From positions 1 to 36,441 of the forward strand of contig DYIW01000015.1 of NCBI GenBank assembly GCA_020723465.1: a stretch of 36,441 nt of DNA, written 5' to 3'. The stretch's first letter is position 1; each line of letters begins with the position of its first letter. Shown here one piece after another: positions 15,952-22,887 of the stretch. The notes below the pieces were generated by a model. That model ran no database searches. It was given only the letters and a program-made list of their open reading frames with translations, and was not told the DNA's origin. The position numbers were made by a program, and so were the translations under genes. This DNA is from Phycisphaera mikurensis (GTDB lineage: Bacteria > Planctomycetota > B15-G4 > JADJEK01).

Positions 15952-17003
15952 TCGTCCGCCTCCTCCGGCACGAGCATCCAGGCGCGCTTGAGTGGGAGGT
16001 CCGCCTGAATCTCGGCGGGGAGCTGCTCGTAGGTCCGGTAGATCGCCTCGACTAGGTCCCGGCTGTCCCAGAGTCGCACGGTGAAGTGACCCTGCTTCGC
16101 TTCGGCGAGCACGATCTTGTTGAAGCCGCCCCAACACACGAGGAGGCCTTGCTCGGCCTTGTAGGTCTGCATCGTGCCTTGGAGCGTCCGGTAGGCGGTC
16201 ACGTCCGCTGGACTGTTTTGCGACTTGACCTGTACACACAGACGGGGTGCATCGAGGCCGAGGGAGCCGCGACCGCCGAGGATGTCGACACCGCCGTCGG
16301 CGCCCGGCGGCGAGACTCTTGTCACCCAGCCGTCCGCGAACAGCACGGCGTTCACCAGTCCCGCGAGCGCATGGCCGGCGAAGCGCGCCTGGATGTGGGC
16401 CACGATCTGGTCGTGGGCGAGTTGGCCGAGGTCCGGGCGCTCCTCCGGCTGGGGGGCGGGCGGCTCTTCCCCGGCCTTCTTCGTGCCGTGGAGCGGCGGG
16501 CGCGGTCCGGGATCGTCGTGGCCGGCGAGCACCGCGGCGACGCGGCGTTCGGCGTCGTTGCGCGAGATGTTGCATACGGTCATGAAGGCACCGAAGGAGT
16601 GCAGAAGGTCCTGCTCGAAGGCAGTGCGCGGAACGTCGGGTCGCTCCCACTTCACGGGACGCGTGTGGCGGAGTTGACCGCCTGCCTCCTGGTAGCGGTA
16701 CGGCCCTGTGACGCGGCCGAGGGCGAGATGGGAGGTGAGCTTGCAGGGCATCACCAAGAGGTCTCCCTCCTTCATGGCGACGACGAAGGCCCAGAGCTGC
16801 CCGGCGCGGTTTCCGATAGCGCGGGACTTGCCGCCCGGCATGTTCGCCTTTACGAGGTCGAATACGGCGTCGTAGTCCTTGGCGGATTCGAGAGACGGGA
16901 TGTCAGTAAAGCCGATGATCGCAAGCTGGCTGTGAAGGGCCGCTTCCTCGTCCTCGCCGAACCTGCCTGCACGCGTCAGATACACCTTGGGCTTCTCATT
17001 CAT
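15948..17003 (-). CDS. Mrr-like restriction endonuclease with N-terminal sensor-like domain
   Basis: A 351-residue protein. The C-terminal domain (about 195-330) has the Mrr_cat arrangement: helix FAGHALAGLVNAVLFADGW, then GADGGVDILGG (D236, D240) and CVQVKSQ (Q258-V-K260), the QxK variant typical of Mrr nucleases. The N-terminal 150 residues (for example GDLLVMPCKLT and ALGRVTGPYRYQ) resemble PUA/EVE-like modified-base readers of modification-dependent enzymes, though that match is by eye. A Pro/Glu-rich linker (about 163-192) joins the two. ATG at 17003 overlaps the hsdM stop (ATGA) and the stop overlaps the hsdS start (GTGA), so it is encoded as if part of the M-S unit. It may cut DNA carrying foreign modification, complementing the type I enzyme, or act as an alternative effector. 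Confidence 0.9.
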   Translation of the reverse strand: MNEKPKVYLTRAGRFGEDEEAALHSQLAIIGFTDIPSLESAKDYDAVFDLVKANMPGGKSRAIGNRAGQLWAFVVAMKEGDLLVMPCKLTSHLALGRVTGPYRYQEAGGQLRHTRPVKWERPDVPRTAFEQDLLHSFGAFMTVCNISRNDAERRVAAVLAGHDDPGPRPPLHGTKKAGEEPPAPQPEERPDLGQLAHDQIVAHIQARFAGHALAGLVNAVLFADGWVTRVSPPGADGGVDILGGRGSLGLDAPRLCVQVKSQNSPADVTAYRTLQGTMQTYKAEQGLLVCWGGFNKIVLAEAKQGHFTVRLWDSRDLVEAIYRTYEQLPAEIQADLPLKRAWMLVPEEADE

Positions 17004-18982
17004 AAACTGTCCCCTCCGATGATCTCCCCCAGCAGCCCCTCGGTCTCCTTCTCCAGCGCGAGGATGTCCGCGCGGATCTCCTCGAGCGTGCGCAGCGGCT
17101 GCGGCTTGTAGAAGTAGCGCGTGAAGCTGATCTCGTAGCCGGTCTTGACGCTGTCCGGCACGTACCAGGCGTCGGCGGCGTGCGGCAGCACTTCGCGGCG
17201 CAGGAAGGCCTCGATGCCGCCCTGCTCGAGCAGGGGCACCTGCTCCGTATCGCGCAGCTCTGGGTCAGGCTCGTACTCGACCACGGCCCGCTTGCCGCCG
17301 ATGGTGGTCTCGAACAGGCCGCGGAGCGGATCGGCCGCGGTGCCCTTCTTGTGGATCTTCTTGATGACCGGCGGGGCGTCGTCGGCGCGCTCGGCCGTCT
17401 CCTTCAGCGCCTTGATCTCCTTGGCGGCGTAGGCGCGCTCGGGGTCGATGCCCGCAAGGCGCAGCGGGCGTTCGACCGTGACCTTCCAGTAGCCGAAGGC
17501 GGCGTTGGGGAAGATCTTCGACTGCTCGGTCTCCGCGAAAGCGAGGAACGTGTCGCAGACGCGCGCGATGTCCTCGTCCGACAGCTCGCAGTTCTTCTTG
17601 CCGAGGTTCTTCCGCAGCGGCTTGAACCACTGCGTCGCGTCGATGAGCTGCACCCTGCCCTGTCGGTGCGCCGGCTTGCGGTTCGACAGCACCCAGATGT
17701 AGGTCGCGATGCCCGTGTTGTAGAACATGTTGAGCGGCAGGGCGACGATGGCCTCGAGCCAGTCGCCCTCGATGATCCACCGCCGGATGTTGCTCTCGCC
17801 CTGGCCGGCGTCGCCGGTGAAGAGCGAGCTGCCGTTGTGCACCTCGGCGATGCGGCTGCCGAGCGGCGTCCCGTGCTTCATCTTCGAGAGCATGTTCGCC
17901 AGGAAAAGCATCTGGCCGTCGCTCGAGCGGGTGACAAGCGAGTACTCAGGCTCGCCCGCGTGCTCGAACAGGAAGCGCGGGTCCTTCATGCCCTCCTTGC
18001 CGCCCATGCGCTCGAGGTCGGTCTTCCAGCTCTTGCCGTAGGGCGGATTCGAGAGCATGAAGTCGAACTCGAGCGCGGGGAAGGCGTCGTTCGAGAGCGT
18101 GGAGTGCTCCGGGCCGCCGACGATGTTGTCCGCCGCGCGGCCCTCGCCCTTGAGCAGCAGGTCGGCCTTGCAGATCGCGTACGTCTCGGCGTTGATCTCC
18201 TGGCCGTAGAGGTGGGTCGCGACCTCCTTGCCGTGTTTCCCGGCGAGCTGCTGCAGCGTCTCCTCCGCGACCGTGAGCATGCCGCCCGTGCCGCAGGCGC
18301 CGTCGTAGAGCAGGTAGGTGCCGGACTCGATCTGGCCGGCCACGGGCAGGAAGATCAGCCTGGCCATGAGCCGCACGGCGTCGCGCGGCGTCCAGTGTTC
18401 GCCCGCCTCCTCGTTGTTCTCCTCGTTGAAGCGGCGCACCAGCTCCTCGAACACCGTGCCCATGCCGTGGTTGTCGAGGCCCGGCTGCTTGACCGAGCCG
18501 TCGCCGTTCCGCACGGGGTTCGGGCTCAGATTGACGTCGGGCGAGAGGAACTTCTCGATCAACGTGCCGAGCGCATCGGCCTTCGACAGTCGCGGGATCT
18601 GGTTCTGGAACTCGAAGTTCTCGAGGATGTCCTGGACGTTCGGGGAGAAGCCGTCGAGGTAGGCCTCGAAGTCCGCCCTGAGCTGCTGCTGGCTGGCGCG
18701 CGCCCTGAGGTCGCGCAGGGTGAAGCGCGAGGCGTTGTAGAAGGCCTGCCCTGCCGCCTGGCACAAGGTCGTGTACTGGTTGGTGATGTTGGCCTGGTCG
18801 AGCGAGGCCTTCATGTCGAGGACCGCCTGCTTGGTGGGTTCGAGCAGGGCGTCGAGCCGGCGCAGCACGGTCATGGGCAGGATGACGTCGCGGTACTTGC
18901 CGCGGACGTAGAGATCGCGCAGGACGTCGTCGGCGATGCCCCAGATGAAGTTCGCGATCCAAGCGAGTTGAGGTTGTTCCAT
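17000..18982 (-). CDS. hsdM: Type I restriction-modification methyltransferase subunit M
   Basis: N6-adenine DNA methyltransferase that protects the host site with HsdS and joins HsdR in the restriction complex. The SAM-binding motif is DGACGTGG (227-234) and the catalytic motif is SNPPYGKSW (N312-P-P-Y315). The N-terminal helical domain (1-170) is typical of HsdM. At 660 residues it belongs to the longer subgroup, with a C-terminal extension (about 540-660) ending LLGEIIGGDSL that probably contacts HsdS. The ATG at 18982 is chosen because MEQPQLAWIANFIWGIADD is a family-like start, whereas the 57 extra residues in the track ORF have no family character. It is first in the island, preceded by a 750-bp gap that should hold the promoter, and it overlaps the Mrr-like gene by 4 bp. 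Confidence 0.96.
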   Translation of the reverse strand: MEQPQLAWIANFIWGIADDVLRDLYVRGKYRDVILPMTVLRRLDALLEPTKQAVLDMKASLDQANITNQYTTLCQAAGQAFYNASRFTLRDLRARASQQQLRADFEAYLDGFSPNVQDILENFEFQNQIPRLSKADALGTLIEKFLSPDVNLSPNPVRNGDGSVKQPGLDNHGMGTVFEELVRRFNEENNEEAGEHWTPRDAVRLMARLIFLPVAGQIESGTYLLYDGACGTGGMLTVAEETLQQLAGKHGKEVATHLYGQEINAETYAICKADLLLKGEGRAADNIVGGPEHSTLSNDAFPALEFDFMLSNPPYGKSWKTDLERMGGKEGMKDPRFLFEHAGEPEYSLVTRSSDGQMLFLANMLSKMKHGTPLGSRIAEVHNGSSLFTGDAGQGESNIRRWIIEGDWLEAIVALPLNMFYNTGIATYIWVLSNRKPAHRQGRVQLIDATQWFKPLRKNLGKKNCELSDEDIARVCDTFLAFAETEQSKIFPNAAFGYWKVTVERPLRLAGIDPERAYAAKEIKALKETAERADDAPPVIKKIHKKGTAADPLRGLFETTIGGKRAVVEYEPDPELRDTEQVPLLEQGGIEAFLRREVLPHAADAWYVPDSVKTGYEISFTRYFYKPQPLRTLEEIRADILALEKETEGLLGEIIGGDSL

Positions 18983-19464
18983 TTGGCTCTGAAGTTGGCG
19001 GTTCACCCAGGGTTTGGCGGGCGGCCCAACAGGAACTCGACAATGCGCAAGACTGACTTCCGGGGCGTAGGGGGTGGACGCCGGGGAAAGGCGGCCCTGC
19101 GTCTGGACCCGGAAGGCGGCGGGCCCAGGCGTGGGCACGTGCGGGTCATGCATGGGTCGGCGCCCAACGAGGGCGGCCGGCGCCCGGCGGGCCGAGGTCG
19201 TGGTGGCGCCGCGGGCGCGCGCCCTCCAGTTGGCTCGCGGCGCGGGAAGAAGTGCGCCGCGTTCGGCCAGCCGTGGCCGGCGAACAGGGAACCCTCCCGC
19301 CCTTCCGCTTCCCTCGGAGCCGGTTGCAGCAGGGCTGGACGGAACGGTCTTCCTGGAGGCGCCGCCGTCAGCATCGCAATCCCTGTTGGCCGGGAGTGTA
19401 GCGATGCGACGCGACAGGGCAATACTCGCGACGCCGAGGGCCGGTCGGGGCGGCGCCGGTGAGA

Positions 19465-19705
19465 CTTGTGCCGCTACCCGCCAGGACCTTCGCGTGGCGC
19501 GAAGGTCCCTTCAAGCGTTGATCGGCACACCGGTCCCTCCGCGGGGCGGCAAGGACGAGAGCGGCAGCGGGCCGAAGGGCCCTACGAGCTACGGACTACG
19601 AACTTCCAACTGGCGACGCCGTTCGCCTCGTCGATGCAGGGGGGCGTGCCCACTGCCCCAGATCAACGCAAGCCGCCGAGCTCGGTTGCGACGCCGCCGC
19701 GATGC
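19465..19705 (+). repeat. Dispersed repeat of about 240 bp, copy A
   Basis: This stretch aligns with 25380-25617 in the same orientation. Shared blocks are CTTGTGCC...CCGCCAGGA, CTTCGCGTG, ACCGGTC, CCTACGAGCT, an ACTTCC.ACTGGCG block and GCAGGGG. The final 33 bp (GCCGCCGAG.TCGGT.GCG.CGCCGCCGCGATG) match at 30 of 33 positions. Copy A lies just past the 3' end of the HDOD-REC-GGDEF gene. No transposase ORF is inside. Its nature (MITE-like element, structured RNA or other) is unknown. Confidence 0.75.
19484..19508. repeat. Perfect 11-bp hairpin inside repeat copy A
   Basis: GGACCTTCGCG, loop TGG, CGCGAAGGTCC form a fully complementary stem. Copy B has the same element with 9 of 11 positions paired. 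There is no T-run on either strand after it, so it is not a classical intrinsic terminator. Confidence 0.7.
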
Positions 19706-19730
19706 GGCCCGAGGCGGCCGGGCTGCCTTG

Positions 19731-21692
19731 CTACTGGGCCGGTGCCACGCAGACCCGGTTGCGGCCGGCCTCCTTGGCCTCGTAGACCGCGATGTCGGCC
19801 GCCTTCAGCAGGGCCTCGTGGTTCTGCATGAGGGGCGTGCGCTGGGCCACGCCGAAGCTGCAGGTGATGGAGCGGTCGAAGCGGCCGTGCCGGATGCGGT
19901 GGCTGGCCACGCCCTGGCGCAGCCGCTCCGCCACCGCAGCCGCACCCGTGGCGTCCGATCCCGGACAGACGACGATGAACTCCTCGCCGCCCAGACGGCA
20001 CACCGAGTCCTGGCGGCGCAGCAATCCGCGCAGCGCGTTCGCCACCTCGCGCAGCACCGCGTCGCCGGTGTCGTGCCCGTACTCGTCGTTGACCTTCTTG
20101 AAGTGGTCGATGTCGATCATGATCAGCGAGAGCTTGTCCGCCTTGCTCCGGTCGCGGCGCTCGAACGCCTGCTCCAGGGTCTGCATCGCGTGCCGCCGGT
20201 TCGGCAGGTTGGTGAGCGCGTCCGTCACCGTGGTCACCGTCAGCTTGCGCGTGAGCACGGCGAGCTGCGCCACCTGATGCTCCATCTTCGTCTTGTCGCC
20301 GGCCACCTTGACCTGCAGGCGCACGAGCCGCTCGCCCGCGGCGACGCGCGACAGCAGGATGCGCGGGTTGAACGGCTTCGAGACGAAGTCGTCCACGCCG
20401 GCGTCGAACGCCGCCACGACCTGGTCCTCCTCCTCGCGGCCGGTGAGCAGCAGGATGTACATGTCCCGGCCGATCTCGATCTTGCGCAGGCTGCGGGTCA
20501 GCTCGATGCCGTCCATCCCGGGCATCATCCAGTCGCTGACCACGATGTGCGGATTGCGCTCCAGGGCCATGGCCAGGGCCTGCGTGCCGTTGGACGCCTG
20601 CATGACCTCGTACCCCTGGCGCGTCAGGTGCGTGACGAGCAGCCTGAGCGAGATGGGGTCGTCGTCGACGGCGAGCACCGTCAGCTTCTCCAGCGCCTCT
20701 TCCTCGCCGTCCTGGGGCGCGGCCGTCGGGTCGATGTCGCCGACCTGCAGCGCGGCCGCGGCGCGCGCGCTCACCGTCGGGCTTTCGGACACCTGCTGGG
20801 CGATCTCGGCGAACAGCGGCGTCGAGCGCGTCGGCACGGACAGCACCTTGCCCCAGTCGCGCCATTCCGCGGCGATCTCGTCGCAGGCGGCGTAGAGGCG
20901 CACGCGGTCGATGTCGATGCGCTTGAGCGCCGCCTCGAATGCCGGCCAGTGCGCGAGGTGCGCGTCGTTCTCGGCCAGCAGGACGCGAGCGATGGGCGCG
21001 GCCACGCGCAGCATGGTGCACATGCGCGCGGTCGTCTTGTCGAGGGAGACCGTCTCATGTGCCGGCCGGGCGTAGCTGGCGACCGCCAGCGCGTGGGCAT
21101 CCGGCAGGCGCCAGTCCCGGAGCATGGCCTCGGCGACCTCGTAGTGGTCGATCTCGAAGACCTCGCGCTCGCCCGCGGCGAGGTCGTCCTCGGAGTAGCC
21201 CTCGAGGCGCCGCAGCAGCTCGGAGTAGGCGCGCGGGTGCACGGAGGCGAGCGCCAGGCGGCCGATGCCCGAGAGCAGGGCGCAGATGTAGGCCTCGGAG
21301 GGGACGATGAGGCGCAGCTCGCGGCTGAGCGTCTGGGCCGCGACGGCGCGCGCCAGGGACTCCGACCAGTACTGGCCGTAGTCGAAGGCCTCGCACTTGC
21401 CTTTGCGGAAGGCGGAGACGAGCGAGAAGCCGAGCGCGACGTTGCGCACGGCGCGCACGCCCAGGCGCACCACCGCCTCGGAGACGGTGGTGGTGGGCTT
21501 GACGCCGGCGGCCTGGGCCGAATTCGACATCTTCACGATGCGTCCGGTGAGAGCCGGATCGGACTGGATGGTGCGGGCGAGCTCCTCGGCCGAGAAGTCG
21601 TCGCTCTGCGTGAGGCGCAGGATGGCCATGCCCACGCCGGAGGGGGAGGGCAGATTGCCGGTCAACTTGAGTTCGTCGAACTTGTTGGTCAT
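19731..21692 (-). CDS. HDOD-REC-GGDEF protein (candidate diguanylate cyclase response regulator)
   Basis: A 653-residue cytoplasmic signalling protein with three modules. Residues 10-215 are an HDOD domain, where LLSGIGRL stands where HD enzymes have their His-Asp, as usual for non-catalytic HDOD. Residues 337-455 are a receiver with the acidic pocket (AVDDDP), phospho-acceptor D387 (VVSDWMMPGMDG) and conserved Lys (VSKPF). Residues 480-650 are a GGDEF domain with an intact RLGGEEF (568-572) and an inhibitory I-site R559-R-Q-D562 at the correct 5-residue distance, so it should make c-di-GMP and be product-inhibited. ATG at 21692. The HPt gene immediately upstream on the same strand is the obvious phosphodonor partner. 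HDOD ahead of REC-GGDEF is less common than REC-GGDEF alone. Confidence 0.94.
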   Translation of the reverse strand: MTNKFDELKLTGNLPSPSGVGMAILRLTQSDDFSAEELARTIQSDPALTGRIVKMSNSAQAAGVKPTTTVSEAVVRLGVRAVRNVALGFSLVSAFRKGKCEAFDYGQYWSESLARAVAAQTLSRELRLIVPSEAYICALLSGIGRLALASVHPRAYSELLRRLEGYSEDDLAAGEREVFEIDHYEVAEAMLRDWRLPDAHALAVASYARPAHETVSLDKTTARMCTMLRVAAPIARVLLAENDAHLAHWPAFEAALKRIDIDRVRLYAACDEIAAEWRDWGKVLSVPTRSTPLFAEIAQQVSESPTVSARAAAALQVGDIDPTAAPQDGEEEALEKLTVLAVDDDPISLRLLVTHLTRQGYEVMQASNGTQALAMALERNPHIVVSDWMMPGMDGIELTRSLRKIEIGRDMYILLLTGREEEDQVVAAFDAGVDDFVSKPFNPRILLSRVAAGERLVRLQVKVAGDKTKMEHQVAQLAVLTRKLTVTTVTDALTNLPNRRHAMQTLEQAFERRDRSKADKLSLIMIDIDHFKKVNDEYGHDTGDAVLREVANALRGLLRRQDSVCRLGGEEFIVVCPGSDATGAAAVAERLRQGVASHRIRHGRFDRSITCSFGVAQRTPLMQNHEALLKAADIAVYEAKEAGRNRVCVAPAQ

Positions 21693-21740
21693 GGGCTGTG
21701 TCTGGTCCTGAGGTGAAGCTTGAAGCTGCAGGTCAAACGG

Positions 21741-22133
21741 TCATCCGGTGCAGGCCTGGCGCAGCGCCTGCTCGGCCGCGGTGTATTCCTTGATGAGCCG
21801 CACCGTCATGCGGTCCACGCCCTCGAGCGCGCCGCCGCGGCCCGCGGCCTCGAGCTCGCGACAGAGCGCGGAAAGGCGCGTGGCTCCTAGGTTGGCCGCG
21901 CTGGACTTGAGGCCGTGGGCGGCCTTCATCAGGCCCTCGGCGTCGGCGTTGCGGACCGCGGTCTCGATGGCGCGCACGCGCTCCGGAGTGTCGGCGAGGA
22001 AGGTCTCGACCAGGTCGGCGAACAGGCCCGGGTCATCGGTGCCGCCGAGCTCCTTGAGGGACGCCACGACGTTCGGGTCGAGGGCGGTCCCCACGTCTTC
22101 CGTGCTGATGTCGCTGGGATTCTGGTCACTCAT
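21741..22133 (-). CDS. HPt (histidine phosphotransfer) domain protein
   Basis: A 130-residue four-helix phosphotransfer protein with the phospho-accepting motif AAHGLKSSAANLGA (H73). It should shuttle phosphate from a hybrid kinase to a receiver, most simply the REC domain encoded 48 bp downstream on the same strand. The ATG at 22133 has GGAGG 11 nt upstream. The GTG at 22166 used by the track adds 11 residues and cannot be excluded. The first 20 residues (SDQNPSDISTEDVG) are disordered-looking. No sensor kinase lies in the window. Confidence 0.92.
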   Translation of the reverse strand: MSDQNPSDISTEDVGTALDPNVVASLKELGGTDDPGLFADLVETFLADTPERVRAIETAVRNADAEGLMKAAHGLKSSAANLGATRLSALCRELEAAGRGGALEGVDRMTVRLIKEYTAAEQALRQACTG

Positions 22134-22460
22134 GCGTGCGTGCGCCTCCGCTGGCTGTTGCGCCACGTTCTCGCTTCTCTTTTCGGGCGGCTCGAGGCTG
22201 GGGCCTTACCTGCGATCGGGCCAGCGCCGGGGAGGTCTTTGCGAGTGGGCGGCCGCGGCGCCGGGCGTTTCAGGCGTGCTACGTATCGGCCGGCTCGCGG
22301 CCGGAAGTGAACCGAATGCAGACAAGGCCGCGGGATATTCCGCCGGCGGTCGCCGGCGCGGGCGCGCGCGCCTGCCGTCTTGGGCGCGAGGCGTGCGCTG
22401 GCCGATAGGTTGGACGTGATTCCGTGGCCCTGGACGCGGTTCTTGCGCGGAGGAAATGCT
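22134..22460. other. 327-bp divergent intergenic region
   Basis: It separates the minus-strand HPt operon from the plus-strand lipoprotein gene, so it should carry two outward promoters. I see no convincing sigma-70 or sigma-54 elements, no tRNA and no clear hairpin. Only the lipoprotein ribosome binding site at its right end is distinct. Confidence 0.5.
22449..22453 (+). promoter_or_regulatory. Ribosome binding site that fixes the lipoprotein start
   Basis: GGAGG lies 7 nt before GTG 22461. It decides in favour of GTG over the longer frame from 22380 and over an out-of-frame ATG at 22456. Confidence 0.7.
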
Positions 22461-22871
22461 GTGCGCCCCCACCACGATGTCGTGCGCTGCTGCGCTGTTC
22501 TCGCCCTGGTGCTGCTCGCCGGCTGCGGGTCGACGCGGCGCGTGGGCAAAGACCTGGCCGTGGTTGCTAGCTCGCCAGCCACGATCCTCCTGGGCGGAGT
22601 GCACGAGGGGCTGGACTGGGGCGACGAAGCCTGCGAGCCGATCGCGCCGCTCGCGCTCTCGCCCCTGCTCATCCCCCTGCACATGGTGAAGCACGCGATC
22701 TACACCGCCGTGCACGCGCTGGACCTCGCCTGGTCGCCCTTCTACCTGCTGGCCGCCATCGACCCGGACAACGACCTCGCTCCGCTCGAGATCTACTCGC
22801 TGCGGGACGGCTTCCCCTGGCAGAGCAAGCCCTTCCCGGTGTTCGAGAAGCCGGTGCCGGCGGAGAAGTGA
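22461..22871 (+). CDS. Small lipoprotein of unknown function
   Basis: A 136-residue protein with a lipoprotein signal: basic N-terminus, hydrophobic core CCAVLALVLLAGC and a lipobox LLAGC with Cys at about residue 22, so it should be lipid-anchored after signal peptidase II cleavage. The mature part is short, with two hydrophobic patches (APLALSPLLIPLHMVKH and LDLAWSPFYLLAAI) and an acidic PDNDLAPLEIY segment. I recognise no family. The gene converges with the gluzincin protease gene, with only 16 bp between the stops. Confidence 0.82.
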   Translation: MRPHHDVVRCCAVLALVLLAGCGSTRRVGKDLAVVASSPATILLGGVHEGLDWGDEACEPIAPLALSPLLIPLHMVKHAIYTAVHALDLAWSPFYLLAAIDPDNDLAPLEIYSLRDGFPWQSKPFPVFEKPVPAEK

Positions 22872-22887
22872 CGCGACGCGCGCGCCG

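Larger units (their letters stand above)
18983..19730. other. 748-bp intergenic region between hsdM and the GGDEF gene
   Basis: No supported gene. The part nearest hsdM should carry its promoter, but I could not identify convincing -35/-10 elements. The 139-codon minus frame at 19003-19422 is Arg/Pro-rich and looks like GC noise. The right-hand third is copy A of the dispersed repeat (19465-19705), including a perfect hairpin. The remaining stretch, about 19040-19460, shows nothing I can name. Confidence 0.6.

Noticed and set aside
19003-19422. 139-codon minus ORF upstream of hsdM
   Set aside because: Pro/Arg-rich throughout, no ribosome binding site noticed and no recognisable motif.
19484-19508. 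Perfect hairpin as an intrinsic terminator for the GGDEF gene
   Set aside because: It lies over 220 nt past the stop, and neither strand has a T-run after the stem.
19465-19705. Repeat copy A as an integron attC site or insertion sequence
   Set aside because: No transposase or integrase is present, no attC-type core sites were recognised, and no target-site duplication could be seen.
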